Positions 39,649 through 49,563 of a DNA stretch of 64,000 bases are shown here, in pieces; position 1 is the first letter of the stretch; the number at the start of each line of letters is the position of its first letter. A program made the translations under genes and the position numbers. A model generated the notes under the pieces. That model ran no database searches. It saw only the letters and a program-made list of their open reading frames with translations, and had not been told where the DNA came from. This DNA comes from Buttiauxella sp. A111 (GTDB lineage Bacteria; Pseudomonadota; Gammaproteobacteria; Enterobacterales; Enterobacteriaceae), in contig NZ_BJFN01000002.1 of NCBI RefSeq assembly GCF_014189855.1, positions 558,001 to 622,000 on the forward strand. The letters run 5' to 3'.

Positions 39649-39748
39649 TAAAAGGCTCACTTTGTTACTTAATTGTTGATGATTTTCGGCAATACTGAGC
39701 CTAATTATCAGCAAACGAAGTTACCCACTTCGTCTAACAAAGTGAGCC
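39644..39748 (+). promoter_or_regulatory. Alternative-stem RNA element between ubiV and yhbW
   Basis: Stem A pairs GCTGATAA-aa-GGCTCA (39644-39659) with TGAGCC-taa-TTATCAGC (39696-39712). Stem B pairs GGCTCACTTTGTTA (39654-39667) with TAACAAAGTGAGCC (39735-39748), 14 perfect pairs. The two share GGCTCA and exclude each other. A small hairpin ACGAAGT/ACTTCGT (39715-39733) fits with both. Stem B covers the yhbW ribosome binding site. No ligand or regulator is known to me. Confidence 0.55.
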
Positions 39749-39751
39749 GTT

Positions 39752-40762
39752 ATGTCTGAATCTGCCCAAGTTCCGTTCTCTTTACTCGATTTAGCCCCTA
39801 TCCCACAAGGCTCTCAGCCTCGCGACGCGTTTCATCGCTCGCTGGATTTAGCTCGTCTTGCTGAAAAGCGTGGATATCACCGCTACTGGCTGGCTGAACA
39901 CCACAACATGACCGGGATTGCCAGCGCAGCTACGTCAGTGCTGATTGGCTATCTGGCGGCAAATACCGAAACTTTACGTCTGGGGTCTGGCGGCGTGATG
40001 CTGCCGAACCATTCACCTTTAGTCATTGCTGAACAGTTTGGCACCCTGGAAACGCTTTATCCTGGGCGTATTGATTTGGGATTAGGCCGCGCACCGGGAA
40101 GTGACCAACGCACGATGATGGCGCTACGACGCCATATGAGCGGAGATATCGACAACTTCCCGCGCGATGTGAATGAACTGGTGTCCTGGTTTGATGCCAC
40201 CGATCCGAATCCAGCCGTTCGTCCGGTTCCAGGTTACAACACCAGAATCCCTGTCTGGTTGTTAGGCTCAAGCCTTTACAGCGCACAGTTGGCGGCACAA
40301 CTTGGGCTTCCGTTTGCCTTTGCTTCTCACTTTGCGCCAGATATGTTGTTCCAGGCACTTCAACTTTACCGCGCCCAATTTAAACCCTCTGCGCGCCTTG
40401 AAAAGCCGTATGCGATGGTTTGCATTAATATTATCGCGGCCGACAGCAACCGCGACGCCGAGTTTTTGTTTACCTCGATGCAGCAAGCCTTCGTGAAATT
40501 ACGCCGTGGGGAAACGGGCCAGTTGCCTCCGCCGATTGAAAATATGGATAGCTTCTGGAGCCCGGCGGAACAGTATGGCGTGCAGCAGGCGCTCAGCATG
40601 TCGCTGGTCGGTGACAAAGCGAAAGTTCGTCACGGGTTGATTTCATTGCTGCGAGAAACTAAGGCCGATGAAATTATGGTTAACGGCCAGATCTTTGATA
40701 CAGAAGCCCGACTGCATTCGTTTGATTTAGCAATGGATGTTTATGAGAGTTTAATGGGTTGA
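39752..40762 (+). CDS. yhbW: Luciferase-like monooxygenase YhbW
   Basis: A 336-residue member of the bacterial luciferase-like flavin family with a TIM-barrel fold. Typical stretches are [38 protein letters not shown] and GLGRAPG. FMNH2-dependent oxidation is the family reaction; the substrate is unknown. It lies 103 bases after ubiV on the same strand, with the alternative-stem element between. A terminator separates it from convergent mtr. Confidence 0.92.
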   Translation: MSESAQVPFSLLDLAPIPQGSQPRDAFHRSLDLARLAEKRGYHRYWLAEHHNMTGIASAATSVLIGYLAANTETLRLGSGGVMLPNHSPLVIAEQFGTLETLYPGRIDLGLGRAPGSDQRTMMALRRHMSGDIDNFPRDVNELVSWFDATDPNPAVRPVPGYNTRIPVWLLGSSLYSAQLAAQLGLPFAFASHFAPDMLFQALQLYRAQFKPSARLEKPYAMVCINIIAADSNRDAEFLFTSMQQAFVKLRRGETGQLPPPIENMDSFWSPAEQYGVQQALSMSLVGDKAKVRHGLISLLRETKADEIMVNGQIFDTEARLHSFDLAMDVYESLMG

Positions 40763-40766
40763 TGAT

Positions 40767-40793
40767 TTCGCCCCTCGATTGAGGGGCGAAAAA
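40767..40793. terminator. Bidirectional terminator yhbW/mtr
   Basis: A perfect 10-base stem TTCGCCCCTC/GAGGGGCGAA with loop GATT, followed on the plus strand by AAATTTAAT and on the minus strand by ATCATC. It lies between the convergent stops of yhbW and mtr. Confidence 0.8.
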
Positions 40794-40794
40794 T

Positions 40795-42039
40795 TTAATG
40801 ATAGACCGGTAACAGATCGAAGCTCGAAAAGATATGAATCACAGCATTCGTCACACCAAAGATCAGTATCAGTACAATCATTTTATTCCCACCCCACACA
40901 CGATAAATCGGGCTGCCGAACTTCTTACGTGAGGCTTTTGCCAGAAGTGCAGGAACGATTGCCGCCCAGATAGTTGCGGCCAAACCCGCGAAACCTATCG
41001 CATAAATAAAACCGTCAGGCCAGATAACGCCCCCCAACATTGGCGGAATAAATGTCACTAATGCCGTTTTCAGGCGCCCAAGCGGTGAATCGTCGAACTT
41101 AAATAAGTCAGCGAGATAATCGAATAAACCTAGCGTCACGCCAAGGAATGAGCTGGCAACGGCAAAGTTGGAGAAAACGATCAGCAGCAAATCCAACGCG
41201 CGACTGTTTAACACGCCACTCAAGGCACCGACCAGCACATCAATATTTCCGCCTTTATCCGCAATGGCGATAAAGTCGCTGCGTGGAATATTCCCCATGC
41301 TGCCAATCAACCAAATGACGTACAGCCCCAGCGCCATCAGCGTTCCCCAGATAAGGCAGCGTTTGATGGTCTGAGGATCTTTGCCGTAATACTTCATCAG
41401 ACTCGGTACGTTGCCATGATAACCAAACGAGGCAAGGCAAAATGGTAGCGTCATAAATAGGTACGGTAGATAGCTTGGATTTATCGCTTTGCTATCCAGC
41501 AACGTTGCGGGTTCGACATGCCACATCAACCCTCCGAACGTCATAAAAAAAGTCAGGATTTTTGCACCGAGCACTATCGTCGTCATACGACTAACTGCGC
41601 GCGTGCTGAGCCAAACGATAAAGGCCACCACGAGAGCAAAAATCAGACCGGCAAATCGCGCGGGAAAATCGACAGACATTTTGCCCAAAGTGTGATGAAT
41701 CACTGAGCCGCTTGCCGAGATGTAGGCGTAAGTCAGGATATACAGGACAAAGGCGATGGAAAGGCCGTTAATCAGATTCCAGCCTTTACCCAGCAGATCT
41801 TTGGTCACGGTGTCAAAGCTTGAGCCCACGCGGTAATTTAGGTTGGCTTCCAGAATCATCAAACCCGAGTGCAGCATGCAAAACCAGGTCACAAGCAATG
41901 CTGCTAAAGACCAGAAAAACCACGCACCGGACATCACCACCGGCAGGGAAAACATCCCTGCACCAATAATTGTGCCGCCAATAATCATGACCCCGTCGAA
42001 TATAGAGGGCGATGCCTGAGTGGTCGATAAGGTTGCCAT
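40795..42039 (-). CDS. mtr: Tryptophan-specific permease
   Basis: A 414-residue HAAAP-family proton symporter with about 11 membrane segments, importing tryptophan. The N-terminal [15 protein letters not shown] is the family signature, and [20 protein letters not shown] follows in the middle. A trp operator 57-74 bases upstream indicates repression by TrpR. It follows deaD on the same strand but is separated from it by two hairpins, one a clear terminator. Confidence 0.96.
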   Translation of the reverse strand: MATLSTTQASPSIFDGVMIIGGTIIGAGMFSLPVVMSGAWFFWSLAALLVTWFCMLHSGLMILEANLNYRVGSSFDTVTKDLLGKGWNLINGLSIAFVLYILTYAYISASGSVIHHTLGKMSVDFPARFAGLIFALVVAFIVWLSTRAVSRMTTIVLGAKILTFFMTFGGLMWHVEPATLLDSKAINPSYLPYLFMTLPFCLASFGYHGNVPSLMKYYGKDPQTIKRCLIWGTLMALGLYVIWLIGSMGNIPRSDFIAIADKGGNIDVLVGALSGVLNSRALDLLLIVFSNFAVASSFLGVTLGLFDYLADLFKFDDSPLGRLKTALVTFIPPMLGGVIWPDGFIYAIGFAGLAATIWAAIVPALLAKASRKKFGSPIYRVWGGNKMIVLILIFGVTNAVIHIFSSFDLLPVYH

Positions 42040-42095
42040 ACGAATTCCTGAAACAATGAACAGCTGTCGAAGCGACAGGTTTACTGCGCAACATT

Positions 42096-42113
42096 GTACC
42101 AGTACATGAGTAC
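42096..42113 (-). promoter_or_regulatory. TrpR operator of mtr
   Basis: Minus-strand GTACTCATGTACTGGTAC is an 18-base near-palindrome matching the trp operator pattern GTACT..AGT..ACTAGTAC in both half-sites. It lies between the deaD terminator and mtr. Confidence 0.82.
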
Positions 42114-42121
42114 AATTTGGA

Positions 42122-42183
42122 TAAAAAAAATCCCGGTTGCATTAACCAGGATTTTTATCACTGCCTGCTGATTAACAGCAGGC
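42122..42183 (-). terminator. deaD terminator with upstream hairpin
   Basis: On the minus strand a perfect 8-base hairpin GCCTGCTG/CAGCAGGC (42183-42163) is followed by a second hairpin TCCTGGTT/AACCGGGA (42151-42131) that runs into eight T residues. It starts 16 bases after the deaD stop. Confidence 0.92.
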
Positions 42184-42198
42184 ATAAACTTCTGTCAA

Positions 42199-44166
42199 TT
42201 ATGCTTCAGTCGTACGACGACGAGCCGGAGCTGAGCCATCTTCACGACGTGGGCCACGGCCGCCTTCACGACGTTCGCCGCTGAAGCTACGTGGTGCGCC
42301 AGTACCAGCACCTGGACCATCACGACGTGGACCGCGACCGCCTTCACGACGCTCACCACCGCCGAAACCACGACCAGCACCACCGCCACGACGTTCGCCA
42401 CCACGGTCAGTACGTGGTTGTGCATCACCCATCAGCTGCATATTCATTGGTTTGTTCAGAATACGAGTACGGGTAAAGTGCTGCAGAACTTCACCTGGCA
42501 TGCCTTTTGGCAGTTCGATGGTGGAGTGGGTACCAAACAGCTTGATGTTACCGATGTAACGGCTGCTGATGTCGCCTTCGTTAGCGATAGCGCCAACAAT
42601 GTGACGAACTTCAACACCATCATCACGGCCAACTTCAATGCGGTACAGTTCCATATCGCCAACATCACGACGTTCGCGACGTGGTGCATCGCCATCACGC
42701 TGTGGACGATCTGAACGCTCTGGACGATCACCGCGTGGTGCACGGTCGCCACGTGGAGCACGATCTGAACGTTCGAAACGCTCATCACGTTCACGGAATT
42801 CACGACGTGGACGCATCGGCGCATCTGGTGGCAGGATCAGAGGACGTTCGCCCTGAGCCATTTTCAGCAGTGCTGCTGCCAGCGTTTCCATATCCAGCTC
42901 TTCTTCAGCGGTAGGCTGAATTTTTGCCAGCAGGCCACGGTACAGATCCAGATCGCTGCTTTCCAGTTGCTGCTGAACCTTAGCTGCGAACTTAGCCAGA
43001 CGACGCTCGCTCAGCAGTTCACGGTTTGGCAGCTCTACTTCAGGAATAGTCAGCTTCATGGTGCGTTCGATGTTACGCAGCAGACGACGCTCACGGTTCT
43101 CAACGAACAGCAGCGCACGGCCAGCACGACCCGCACGACCGGTACGACCGATACGGTGAACGTAAGATTCGGAGTCCATTGGGATGTCGTAGTTCACAAC
43201 CAGACTGATACGCTCAACATCAAGGCCACGGGCCGCAACGTCGGTTGCAATCAGGATGTCCAGACGACCATCTTTCAGACGCTCCAGAGTCTGCTCACGC
43301 AGTGCCTGGTTCATGTCACCGTTCAATGCTGCGCTGTTATAGCCGCTTTGTTCCAGTGCTTCAGCCACTTCCAGAGTTGCGTTTTTGGTACGTACGAAAA
43401 TGATCGCCGCATCAAAATCTTCAGATTCCAGGAAACGAACCAGGGCTTCGTTCTTACGCATACCGTGCACAGTCCAGTAGCTCTGGCTGATGTCCGGACG
43501 AGTCGTTACGCTAGATTGAATGCGAACTTCCTGTGGATCTTTCATGAAACGACGAGTAATACGACGAATCGCTTCTGGCATAGTTGCAGAGAACAGAGCG
43601 GTCTGATGACCTTCTGGGATCTGAGCCATGATGGTTTCAACGTCTTCGATGAAGCCCATACGCAGCATTTCATCCGCTTCGTCCAGTACCAGACCTTTCA
43701 GGTTGGACAGGTTCAGCGTACCGCGTTTTAAGTGGTCAAGCAGGCGGCCTGGGGTACCAACAACAATTTGTGGTCCCTGACGCAGGGCGCGCAGTTGCAC
43801 GTCATAACGCTGGCCACCGTAAAGGGCCACAACGTTTACGCCGTGCATATGTTTAGAGAAATCCGTCATGGCTTCAGCAACCTGAACCGCCAGTTCGCGG
43901 GTCGGTGCCAGCACCAGGATTTGTGGTGCTTTCAGCTCTGGATCAAGGTTATGCAGCAACGGTAAAGAGAACGCTGCAGTTTTGCCGCTACCCGTCTGGG
44001 CCATACCCAGCACATCGCGGCCAGCCAGCAGTTGTGGAATACATTCTGCCTGGATTGGAGATGGTTTTTCATAACCCAGATCGTTCAGGGCTTTAAGGAT
44101 GGAGGCGTTCAGCCCCAGATCGGTAAAAGTAGTTTCGATAGTAGTAGTTTCGATGATATCAGTCAT
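42199..44166 (-). CDS. deaD: Cold-shock DEAD-box RNA helicase
   Basis: A 655-residue ATP-dependent RNA helicase (CsdA) acting in ribosome assembly and mRNA decay at low temperature. Q motif [10 protein letters not shown], Walker [13 protein letters not shown] box [11 protein letters not shown] and [11 protein letters not shown] are in order. An RNA-binding domain follows ([20 protein letters not shown]). The C-terminal ~70 residues are a low-complexity Arg/Gly-rich tail. The start at 44166 (MTDIIETTT) carries five residues more than E. coli before ETTF. It overlaps yrbN by 8 bases. Confidence 0.96.
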   Translation of the reverse strand: MTDIIETTTIETTFTDLGLNASILKALNDLGYEKPSPIQAECIPQLLAGRDVLGMAQTGSGKTAAFSLPLLHNLDPELKAPQILVLAPTRELAVQVAEAMTDFSKHMHGVNVVALYGGQRYDVQLRALRQGPQIVVGTPGRLLDHLKRGTLNLSNLKGLVLDEADEMLRMGFIEDVETIMAQIPEGHQTALFSATMPEAIRRITRRFMKDPQEVRIQSSVTTRPDISQSYWTVHGMRKNEALVRFLESEDFDAAIIFVRTKNATLEVAEALEQSGYNSAALNGDMNQALREQTLERLKDGRLDILIATDVAARGLDVERISLVVNYDIPMDSESYVHRIGRTGRAGRAGRALLFVENRERRLLRNIERTMKLTIPEVELPNRELLSERRLAKFAAKVQQQLESSDLDLYRGLLAKIQPTAEEELDMETLAAALLKMAQGERPLILPPDAPMRPRREFRERDERFERSDRAPRGDRAPRGDRPERSDRPQRDGDAPRRERRDVGDMELYRIEVGRDDGVEVRHIVGAIANEGDISSRYIGNIKLFGTHSTIELPKGMPGEVLQHFTRTRILNKPMNMQLMGDAQPRTDRGGERRGGGAGRGFGGGERREGGRGPRRDGPGAGTGAPRSFSGERREGGRGPRREDGSAPARRRTTEA

Positions 44167-44236
44167 GTAGTACATGTGCCTCGTTGATGGCGGCCAGTCT
44201 ACGTAACTCATCGTGAAATTGACCTGCAATTTTCAT
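44159..44236 (-). CDS. yrbN: Small protein YrbN, overlapping deaD
   Basis: A 25-codon ORF encoding [20 protein letters not shown] followed by HVLHD. I recognise it as YrbN, the tiny protein annotated between nlpI and deaD in E. coli. Its stop codon lies inside deaD (8-base overlap), so translation of the two is probably coupled. A weak hairpin with TTTTT (44303-44277) separates it from nlpI. Confidence 0.85.
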   Translation of the reverse strand: MKIAGQFHDELRRLAAINEAHVLHD

Positions 44237-44346
44237 TGAAAAGTGTGAACCGGCTCAAATTTGGTTGATTAACGAACAAAAACGCCCTCACCCGTTAAGG
44301 TGATGACTTTAATAAAAAAGTTTATGGGCTGATCGATGTTCGTCAG

Positions 44347-45231
44347 CTATTGCTGGTCCGATTCTGCCAGGTCATCTTGCTCCTGGCCCAAGAGCGCTAA
44401 TTCCAACAATGCATAACGATGCTCAACGTAGTTGTGTACGTTGTTAGCGACCGCTAACTTGAACAGTGCCGTGGCGCTGTCCTTTTCCCCCAGACTTAGG
44501 TAGTACTTACCTAAATAGAAGTTGGTTTCACTGAGATGCTCAGCGAGCGAGGTGTTATCCGTTGCGTCCGCCTTGAGGCGTTCCATTAACGTAGCTTCGT
44601 TAATGTTCCCCAGGTAGAACTCGACAATGTTCCATCCCCATTGCTCTTTATCCGATTTATCGAGGCGCTGTTGTAACGCCACTTTAGCCTGCTTTGCATC
44701 TAAATTGCTTTCGGCAAGATAGAGCCACAGACTACGGAAAGGATCGTTGGGATCGTCTTGATAAAACGCCAGCAGATCATCTTGCGCTAAACGATAACGA
44801 CCACCGTAGTAGAGGGCGATACCGCGATTTAAATGCGCGTAGTTGTAAGTTGGATCAAGCTCAAGTACAGAATCAAACGCTTCATAGGCAGCATCAAAAT
44901 TGCCTGCCTGCGTTAAATATATGCCTAAGTAATTGAATACTTCAGGCATATCGGGGCGGATTGCCAACGCTTGTGAAAAATCATTTCGCGCCAGAGCCCG
45001 CAAGCCGAGGCTATCATACAACACTCCGCGCTCATATAAAAGCTGCGCGCGTTCATCATCGGTTAAAGCCCGGCTGGCAAGTATCTGTTCCATGCGTGCA
45101 AGAATGACTTCTTGCTGCAAAGTCGGCTGCAATGGTACCGCCAGGACTTCGCTTTTACGCCAGGCAGAGTTGCTGCATCCTGCAAGCGTGAGAGCTGTCG
45201 CAACGAAACACCAGCGCAAAAAAGGCTTCAT
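44347..45231 (-). CDS. nlpI: Lipoprotein NlpI
   Basis: A 294-residue outer-membrane lipoprotein with lipobox LAGC (lipidated C19). Several TPR repeats span about residues 60-260 ([26 protein letters not shown], for example, is one helix pair). In E. coli NlpI brings the protease Prc to murein endopeptidases such as MepS. The start at 45231 (MKPFLRWCF) is set by the signal peptide; the longer frame to 45327 has no similarity. It follows pnp after a terminator. Confidence 0.96.
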   Translation of the reverse strand: MKPFLRWCFVATALTLAGCSNSAWRKSEVLAVPLQPTLQQEVILARMEQILASRALTDDERAQLLYERGVLYDSLGLRALARNDFSQALAIRPDMPEVFNYLGIYLTQAGNFDAAYEAFDSVLELDPTYNYAHLNRGIALYYGGRYRLAQDDLLAFYQDDPNDPFRSLWLYLAESNLDAKQAKVALQQRLDKSDKEQWGWNIVEFYLGNINEATLMERLKADATDNTSLAEHLSETNFYLGKYYLSLGEKDSATALFKLAVANNVHNYVEHRYALLELALLGQEQDDLAESDQQ

Positions 45232-45309
45232 TTCCCACTCCCGAAGACAACTAATGGATGACGTCCTGTCCACCGGCTCTAAAACGAGACTCCCTGCCCC
45301 GTAATAAAT

Positions 45310-45335
45310 AACTCTCCATGTCGCCATGGAGAGTT
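45310..45335 (-). terminator. pnp terminator
   Basis: A 10-11 base stem AACTCTCCATG/CATGGAGAGTT with a 4-base loop, followed on the minus strand by ATTTATTAC. It begins 14 bases after the pnp stop. Confidence 0.8.
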
Positions 45336-45348
45336 TAATCGGTATCGC

Positions 45349-47478
45349 TTACTCAGCTTCTGGTGCAGCTGGTGCTGCGCTTTCGGCTGTTGACTGCTCT
45401 GTTGCTTCTTTGATGCTCAGACGTACACGGCCCTGGCGATCAACTTCCAGTACTTTAACTGGAACTTCTTGACCCATTTGCAGGTAGTCAGTCACTTTCT
45501 CTACGCGCTTGTCAGCGATTTGAGAAATGTGTACCAGACCTTCTTTGCCGCCGCCAATCGCAACGAATGCACCGAAATCAACGATACGAGTTACTTTACC
45601 GTTGTAGATACGGCCAACTTCGATTTCAGCAGTGATCTCTTCGATACGACGAATTGCGAATTTCGCTTTGTCGCCATCGGTCGCAGCGATTTTCACTGTG
45701 CCGTCATCTTCGATTTCGATAGTCGTACCGGTTTCTTCGGTCAGCGCACGAATCACAGAACCACCCTTACCGATCACGTCTTTGATCTTGTCTGGGTTGA
45801 TTTTGATAGTGTGAATACGTGGAGCGAACTCAGAGATGTCGCCACGCGGAGCATTGATAGCTTGTTCCATCACGCCAAGGATATGCAGACGCGCACCTTT
45901 AGCCTGGTTCAGAGCCACCTGCATGATTTCGCGGGTGATACCTTCAATTTTGATATCCATCTGCAGTGCAGAGATACCTTCACGGCTACCAGCAACTTTA
46001 AAGTCCATGTCACCCAGGTGGTCTTCATCACCCAGAATGTCAGACAGAACGACAAAGTTTTCGCCTTCTTTAACCAGGCCCATCGCAATACCGGCTACAG
46101 CGGCTTTGATTGGCACGCCAGCATCCATCAGTGCCAGAGAAGCACCACATACGGAAGCCATGGAAGAAGAACCGTTAGATTCAGTGATTTCAGACACTAC
46201 ACGTACGGTGTATGGGAAGCGGTCTGCATCTGGCATAACAGCCAGTACGCCACGCTTAGCCAGACGACCGTGACCAATCTCACGACGCTTAGGTGAACCA
46301 ACCATACCGGTTTCGCCTACAGAGTACGGAGGGAAGTTGTAGTGGAACAGGAAGCTGTCGGTACGTTCGCCCATCAACTCATCCAGATTCTGTGCATCAC
46401 GAGCGGTACCCAGAGTAGCTGTAACCAGCGCCTGAGTTTCACCACGGGTGAACAGTGCAGAACCGTGAGTACGTGGCAGAACGCCAGTACGCACATCCAG
46501 ACCACGGATCATGTCTTTTTCGCGACCATCGATACGCAGTTCACCCGCCAGGATACGGCTACGAACAACGTTTTTCTCGATAGCGTGCAGAATGTCGCTG
46601 ACTTCGCCAGCATCAATGGTTTCGTCTTCAGCTGACAAAGCAGCGATAACGTCAGACTTGATGATGTCGACTTGTGCGTAACGCTCTTGCTTGTCAGTGA
46701 TACGGTAAGCATCACTCAAGCGAGATTCAGCAAGTGCTGCAACACGCGCATTCAGCGCTTCGTTAGCAGCTTCTGGCTGCCAATCCCAACGTGGTTTGCC
46801 AGCTTCAGCAACCAGGGAATTGATGTTCTGGATAACAACCTGCTGTTGTTCGTGGCCGAATACTACAGCACCCAGCATCTGGTCTTCGCTCAGCAGTTCA
46901 GCTTCGGATTCAACCATCAGCACAGCACCTTCGGTACCGGCAACAACCAGGTCCAGTTTGCTGGTTTTCAGTTCGTCAGCAGTCGGGTTCAGAACATACT
47001 GGTCATTGATATAACCAACACGTGCTGCACCAATTGGGCCATTGAATGGAATACCAGACAGGCTCAGAGCTGCAGAAGCACCGATCATTGCAACGATGTC
47101 TGGATGAACTTGCGGGTTCACAGAAACGACAGTTGCGATAACCTGTACTTCGTTAACGAAACCTTCCGGGAACAGCGGACGCACTGGACGGTCAATCAGA
47201 CGCGCGATCAGTGTTTCGCCTTCACTTGGACGGCCTTCACGACGGAAGAAGCTGCCTGGGATACGACCAGCAGCGTAAGTACGCTCCTGATAGTTAACAG
47301 TCAGCGGGAAGAAGTCTTGACCTGCTTTCGCTTTTTTCTGACCAACAACGGTCACGAATACAGCAGTGTCATCCATGCTTACCATTACTGCTGCGGTAGC
47401 CTGGCGAGCCATCATACCGGTCTCAATAGTGACCGTATGCTGACCGTACTGGAATTTACGGACAATCGGATTTAGCAA
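45349..47478 (-). CDS. pnp: Polynucleotide phosphorylase
   Basis: A 709-residue phosphorolytic 3'-5' exoribonuclease, trimeric core of the RNA degradosome. Two RNase PH domains, a KH domain ([17 protein letters not shown]) and an S1 domain ([13 protein letters not shown]...GLVHISQI) are in order. The start codon is TTG at 47478, as in E. coli, which fits the known autoregulation through RNase III processing of its leader. The C-terminal tail is Ala/Glu-rich. It is downstream of rpsO. Confidence 0.97.
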   Translation of the reverse strand: MLNPIVRKFQYGQHTVTIETGMMARQATAAVMVSMDDTAVFVTVVGQKKAKAGQDFFPLTVNYQERTYAAGRIPGSFFRREGRPSEGETLIARLIDRPVRPLFPEGFVNEVQVIATVVSVNPQVHPDIVAMIGASAALSLSGIPFNGPIGAARVGYINDQYVLNPTADELKTSKLDLVVAGTEGAVLMVESEAELLSEDQMLGAVVFGHEQQQVVIQNINSLVAEAGKPRWDWQPEAANEALNARVAALAESRLSDAYRITDKQERYAQVDIIKSDVIAALSAEDETIDAGEVSDILHAIEKNVVRSRILAGELRIDGREKDMIRGLDVRTGVLPRTHGSALFTRGETQALVTATLGTARDAQNLDELMGERTDSFLFHYNFPPYSVGETGMVGSPKRREIGHGRLAKRGVLAVMPDADRFPYTVRVVSEITESNGSSSMASVCGASLALMDAGVPIKAAVAGIAMGLVKEGENFVVLSDILGDEDHLGDMDFKVAGSREGISALQMDIKIEGITREIMQVALNQAKGARLHILGVMEQAINAPRGDISEFAPRIHTIKINPDKIKDVIGKGGSVIRALTEETGTTIEIEDDGTVKIAATDGDKAKFAIRRIEEITAEIEVGRIYNGKVTRIVDFGAFVAIGGGKEGLVHISQIADKRVEKVTDYLQMGQEVPVKVLEVDRQGRVRLSIKEATEQSTAESAAPAAPEAE

Positions 47479-47684
47479 AATAATATCCTTAATAATCTTT
47501 GGTAGCAGGTGATTGCACGCGCTACGTTTAACCCGATCTAAATCGCATCCTCGCGACTAATGACAACCCTGACCCGCCCCTGCGGATAAAGCCTCTCATT
47601 AGCCGCGCGAACCTCTGCAATAAAGATCACACCCTGCAACAATACATTAGTTTCCATAGAATTGCTGCCATATGGTTGAAAAAA
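47479..47684. promoter_or_regulatory. pnp leader / rpsO-pnp gap
   Basis: In E. coli this interval holds the pnp promoter, an RNase III-cleaved double stem in the pnp leader and the small RNA SraG on the opposite strand. Here CGCGACTAATGAC...CATTAGCCGCGCG (around 47552-47612) forms a long inverted repeat consistent with the RNase III target. I cannot identify SraG by sequence. Confidence 0.5.
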
Positions 47685-47702
47685 GGGGCCTTAAAAGGCC
47701 CC
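47685..47702 (-). terminator. rpsO terminator
   Basis: GGGGCCTTTTAAGGCCCC, an 18-base palindrome followed on the minus strand by TTTTTTCAACC, 21 bases after the rpsO stop. Read-through gives the rpsO-pnp transcript. Confidence 0.9.
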
Positions 47703-47723
47703 TTTTTCTGAAACTCGCAAGAC

Positions 47724-48041
<318 letters not shown>

Positions 48042-48146
48042 TCAGCAACTCCAGTGCACATTCCCACCGCTGTAAAACAATGGTGAGAATGTTAAGCCGC
48101 GCCATTTTACCTGTAGCAACCTGTTATCGCAAGGCAACTACAAATG

Positions 48147-49091
48147 TCAGACGGGATACTCTACGACCAGACGACGAGGCGCTACACGCCCATCATCATC
48201 AATTTCAGCCATACCGATAAATTTGCCTTCATCACCTTCGGTGACTCGGACAAGCCCTTCTGCTGGGCTACCAGATACTTGCACCGGTTGCCCATTCTTG
48301 AAGTAACCCGCAACAGCAGGTTGCAAATTCACGATTGGGAAATCCGAAGCAGGGCTATCCATTGGCATCAGCAGGGGATCTAACAGCACAGATGGCTCAA
48401 TACCTTGCTCTTGTGCTTGCTCAAACAACGCATTCAGTTGCTCAAGCGTCACCATGCGTTCGACAGGATACTTACTCACCGCCAGACGGCGCAGGAAAGT
48501 CACGTGGGCCCCACATCCGAGCTTCTCACCTAAATCATCGGTGATAGTGCGAATATATGTCCCTTTAGAGCAGTGAATTTCCAGTTCCAGTTCATTCCCT
48601 TCATGGCGAATAAACAACAATTCGTAGACAGTGATAGATCGTGCTTCACGCGGCACTTCGATACCCTGGCGCGCATATTCATAAAGCGGTTTGCCTTGAT
48701 ATTTCAGTGCGGAGTACATCGATGGGACTTGCTGAGTTTCGCCACGAAAACTTTCTAACGCAGTTGCCAGTTCTTGCTCGGTAAAGGTGACCGGACGTTC
48801 CTGAACCACGGTGCCATCGGCATCAGAGGTATCAGTACGTTGCCCCAGGCGGGCAATAACGCGGTAACGCTTATCGGAGTCCAACAAGTAGCGTGAGAAT
48901 TTCGTCGCTTCACCGAGGCAAATCGGCAACATTCCCGTTGCAAGCGGGTCAAGCGCTCCGGTATGGCCGGCACGGTTAGCGTTATAAATACGCTTAACCT
49001 TCTGCAACGCATCGTTAGAAGATAACCCCTGAGGTTTATCCAACAACAATACTCCGTGGATATCACGACCACGACGACGAGGACGACTCAT
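48147..49091 (-). CDS. truB: tRNA pseudouridine-55 synthase
   Basis: A 314-residue pseudouridine synthase modifying U55 in the T loop of tRNAs. The catalytic aspartate is in [15 protein letters not shown] near residue 48, and the N-terminal [17 protein letters not shown] is typical. A C-terminal PUA-like domain follows. The start shares one base with the rbfA stop (TAATG), indicating translational coupling in the rimP-nusA-infB-rbfA-truB operon. Confidence 0.97.
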   Translation of the reverse strand: MSRPRRRGRDIHGVLLLDKPQGLSSNDALQKVKRIYNANRAGHTGALDPLATGMLPICLGEATKFSRYLLDSDKRYRVIARLGQRTDTSDADGTVVQERPVTFTEQELATALESFRGETQQVPSMYSALKYQGKPLYEYARQGIEVPREARSITVYELLFIRHEGNELELEIHCSKGTYIRTITDDLGEKLGCGAHVTFLRRLAVSKYPVERMVTLEQLNALFEQAQEQGIEPSVLLDPLLMPMDSPASDFPIVNLQPAVAGYFKNGQPVQVSGSPAEGLVRVTEGDEGKFIGMAEIDDDGRVAPRRLVVEYPV

Positions 49092-49495
49092 TAATCCTCC
49101 TTGCTGTCATCCGTATCGTTTACACGGCGCTCATCATCGTTTCTGATGACGTTTGAAACCAGATTCGACATGCGCATGCCTTCAACTAACGAGTTATCGT
49201 AGAAGAAAGTCAATTCAGGCACGATGCGCAAGCGCATTGCTTTGCCCAGCAAAGAACGAATGTAGCCAGACGCATCTTGCAGAACTTTGATGCCTTCTTT
49301 AACAGCCTGTTCGTCTTTATCGTTCAGGAAGGTTACAAATACTTTGGCATAAGCCAGATCGCGTGACACTTCGACACCAGAAACGGTGGTCATCATGCCC
49401 AGACGCGGGTCTTTAATTTCGCGCTGCAGGATGATTGCGATTTCTTTCTGCAATTCCTGAGAAACACGCTGTGGGCGACCAAATTCTTTCGCCAT
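49091..49495 (-). CDS. rbfA: Ribosome-binding factor A
   Basis: A 134-residue KH-fold protein that binds the 30S subunit late in assembly and is needed in the cold. Conserved parts: [35 protein letters not shown] and [15 protein letters not shown]. It overlaps truB by one base and follows infB by 68 bases. Confidence 0.97.
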   Translation of the reverse strand: MAKEFGRPQRVSQELQKEIAIILQREIKDPRLGMMTTVSGVEVSRDLAYAKVFVTFLNDKDEQAVKEGIKVLQDASGYIRSLLGKAMRLRIVPELTFFYDNSLVEGMRMSNLVSNVIRNDDERRVNDTDDSKED

Positions 49496-49563
49496 AATAA
49501 ATTCTCCATAAAATCAGGGGGCGCTCGGCCCCCTAAAGATATTAGCTATGTACTCGGCTGATA

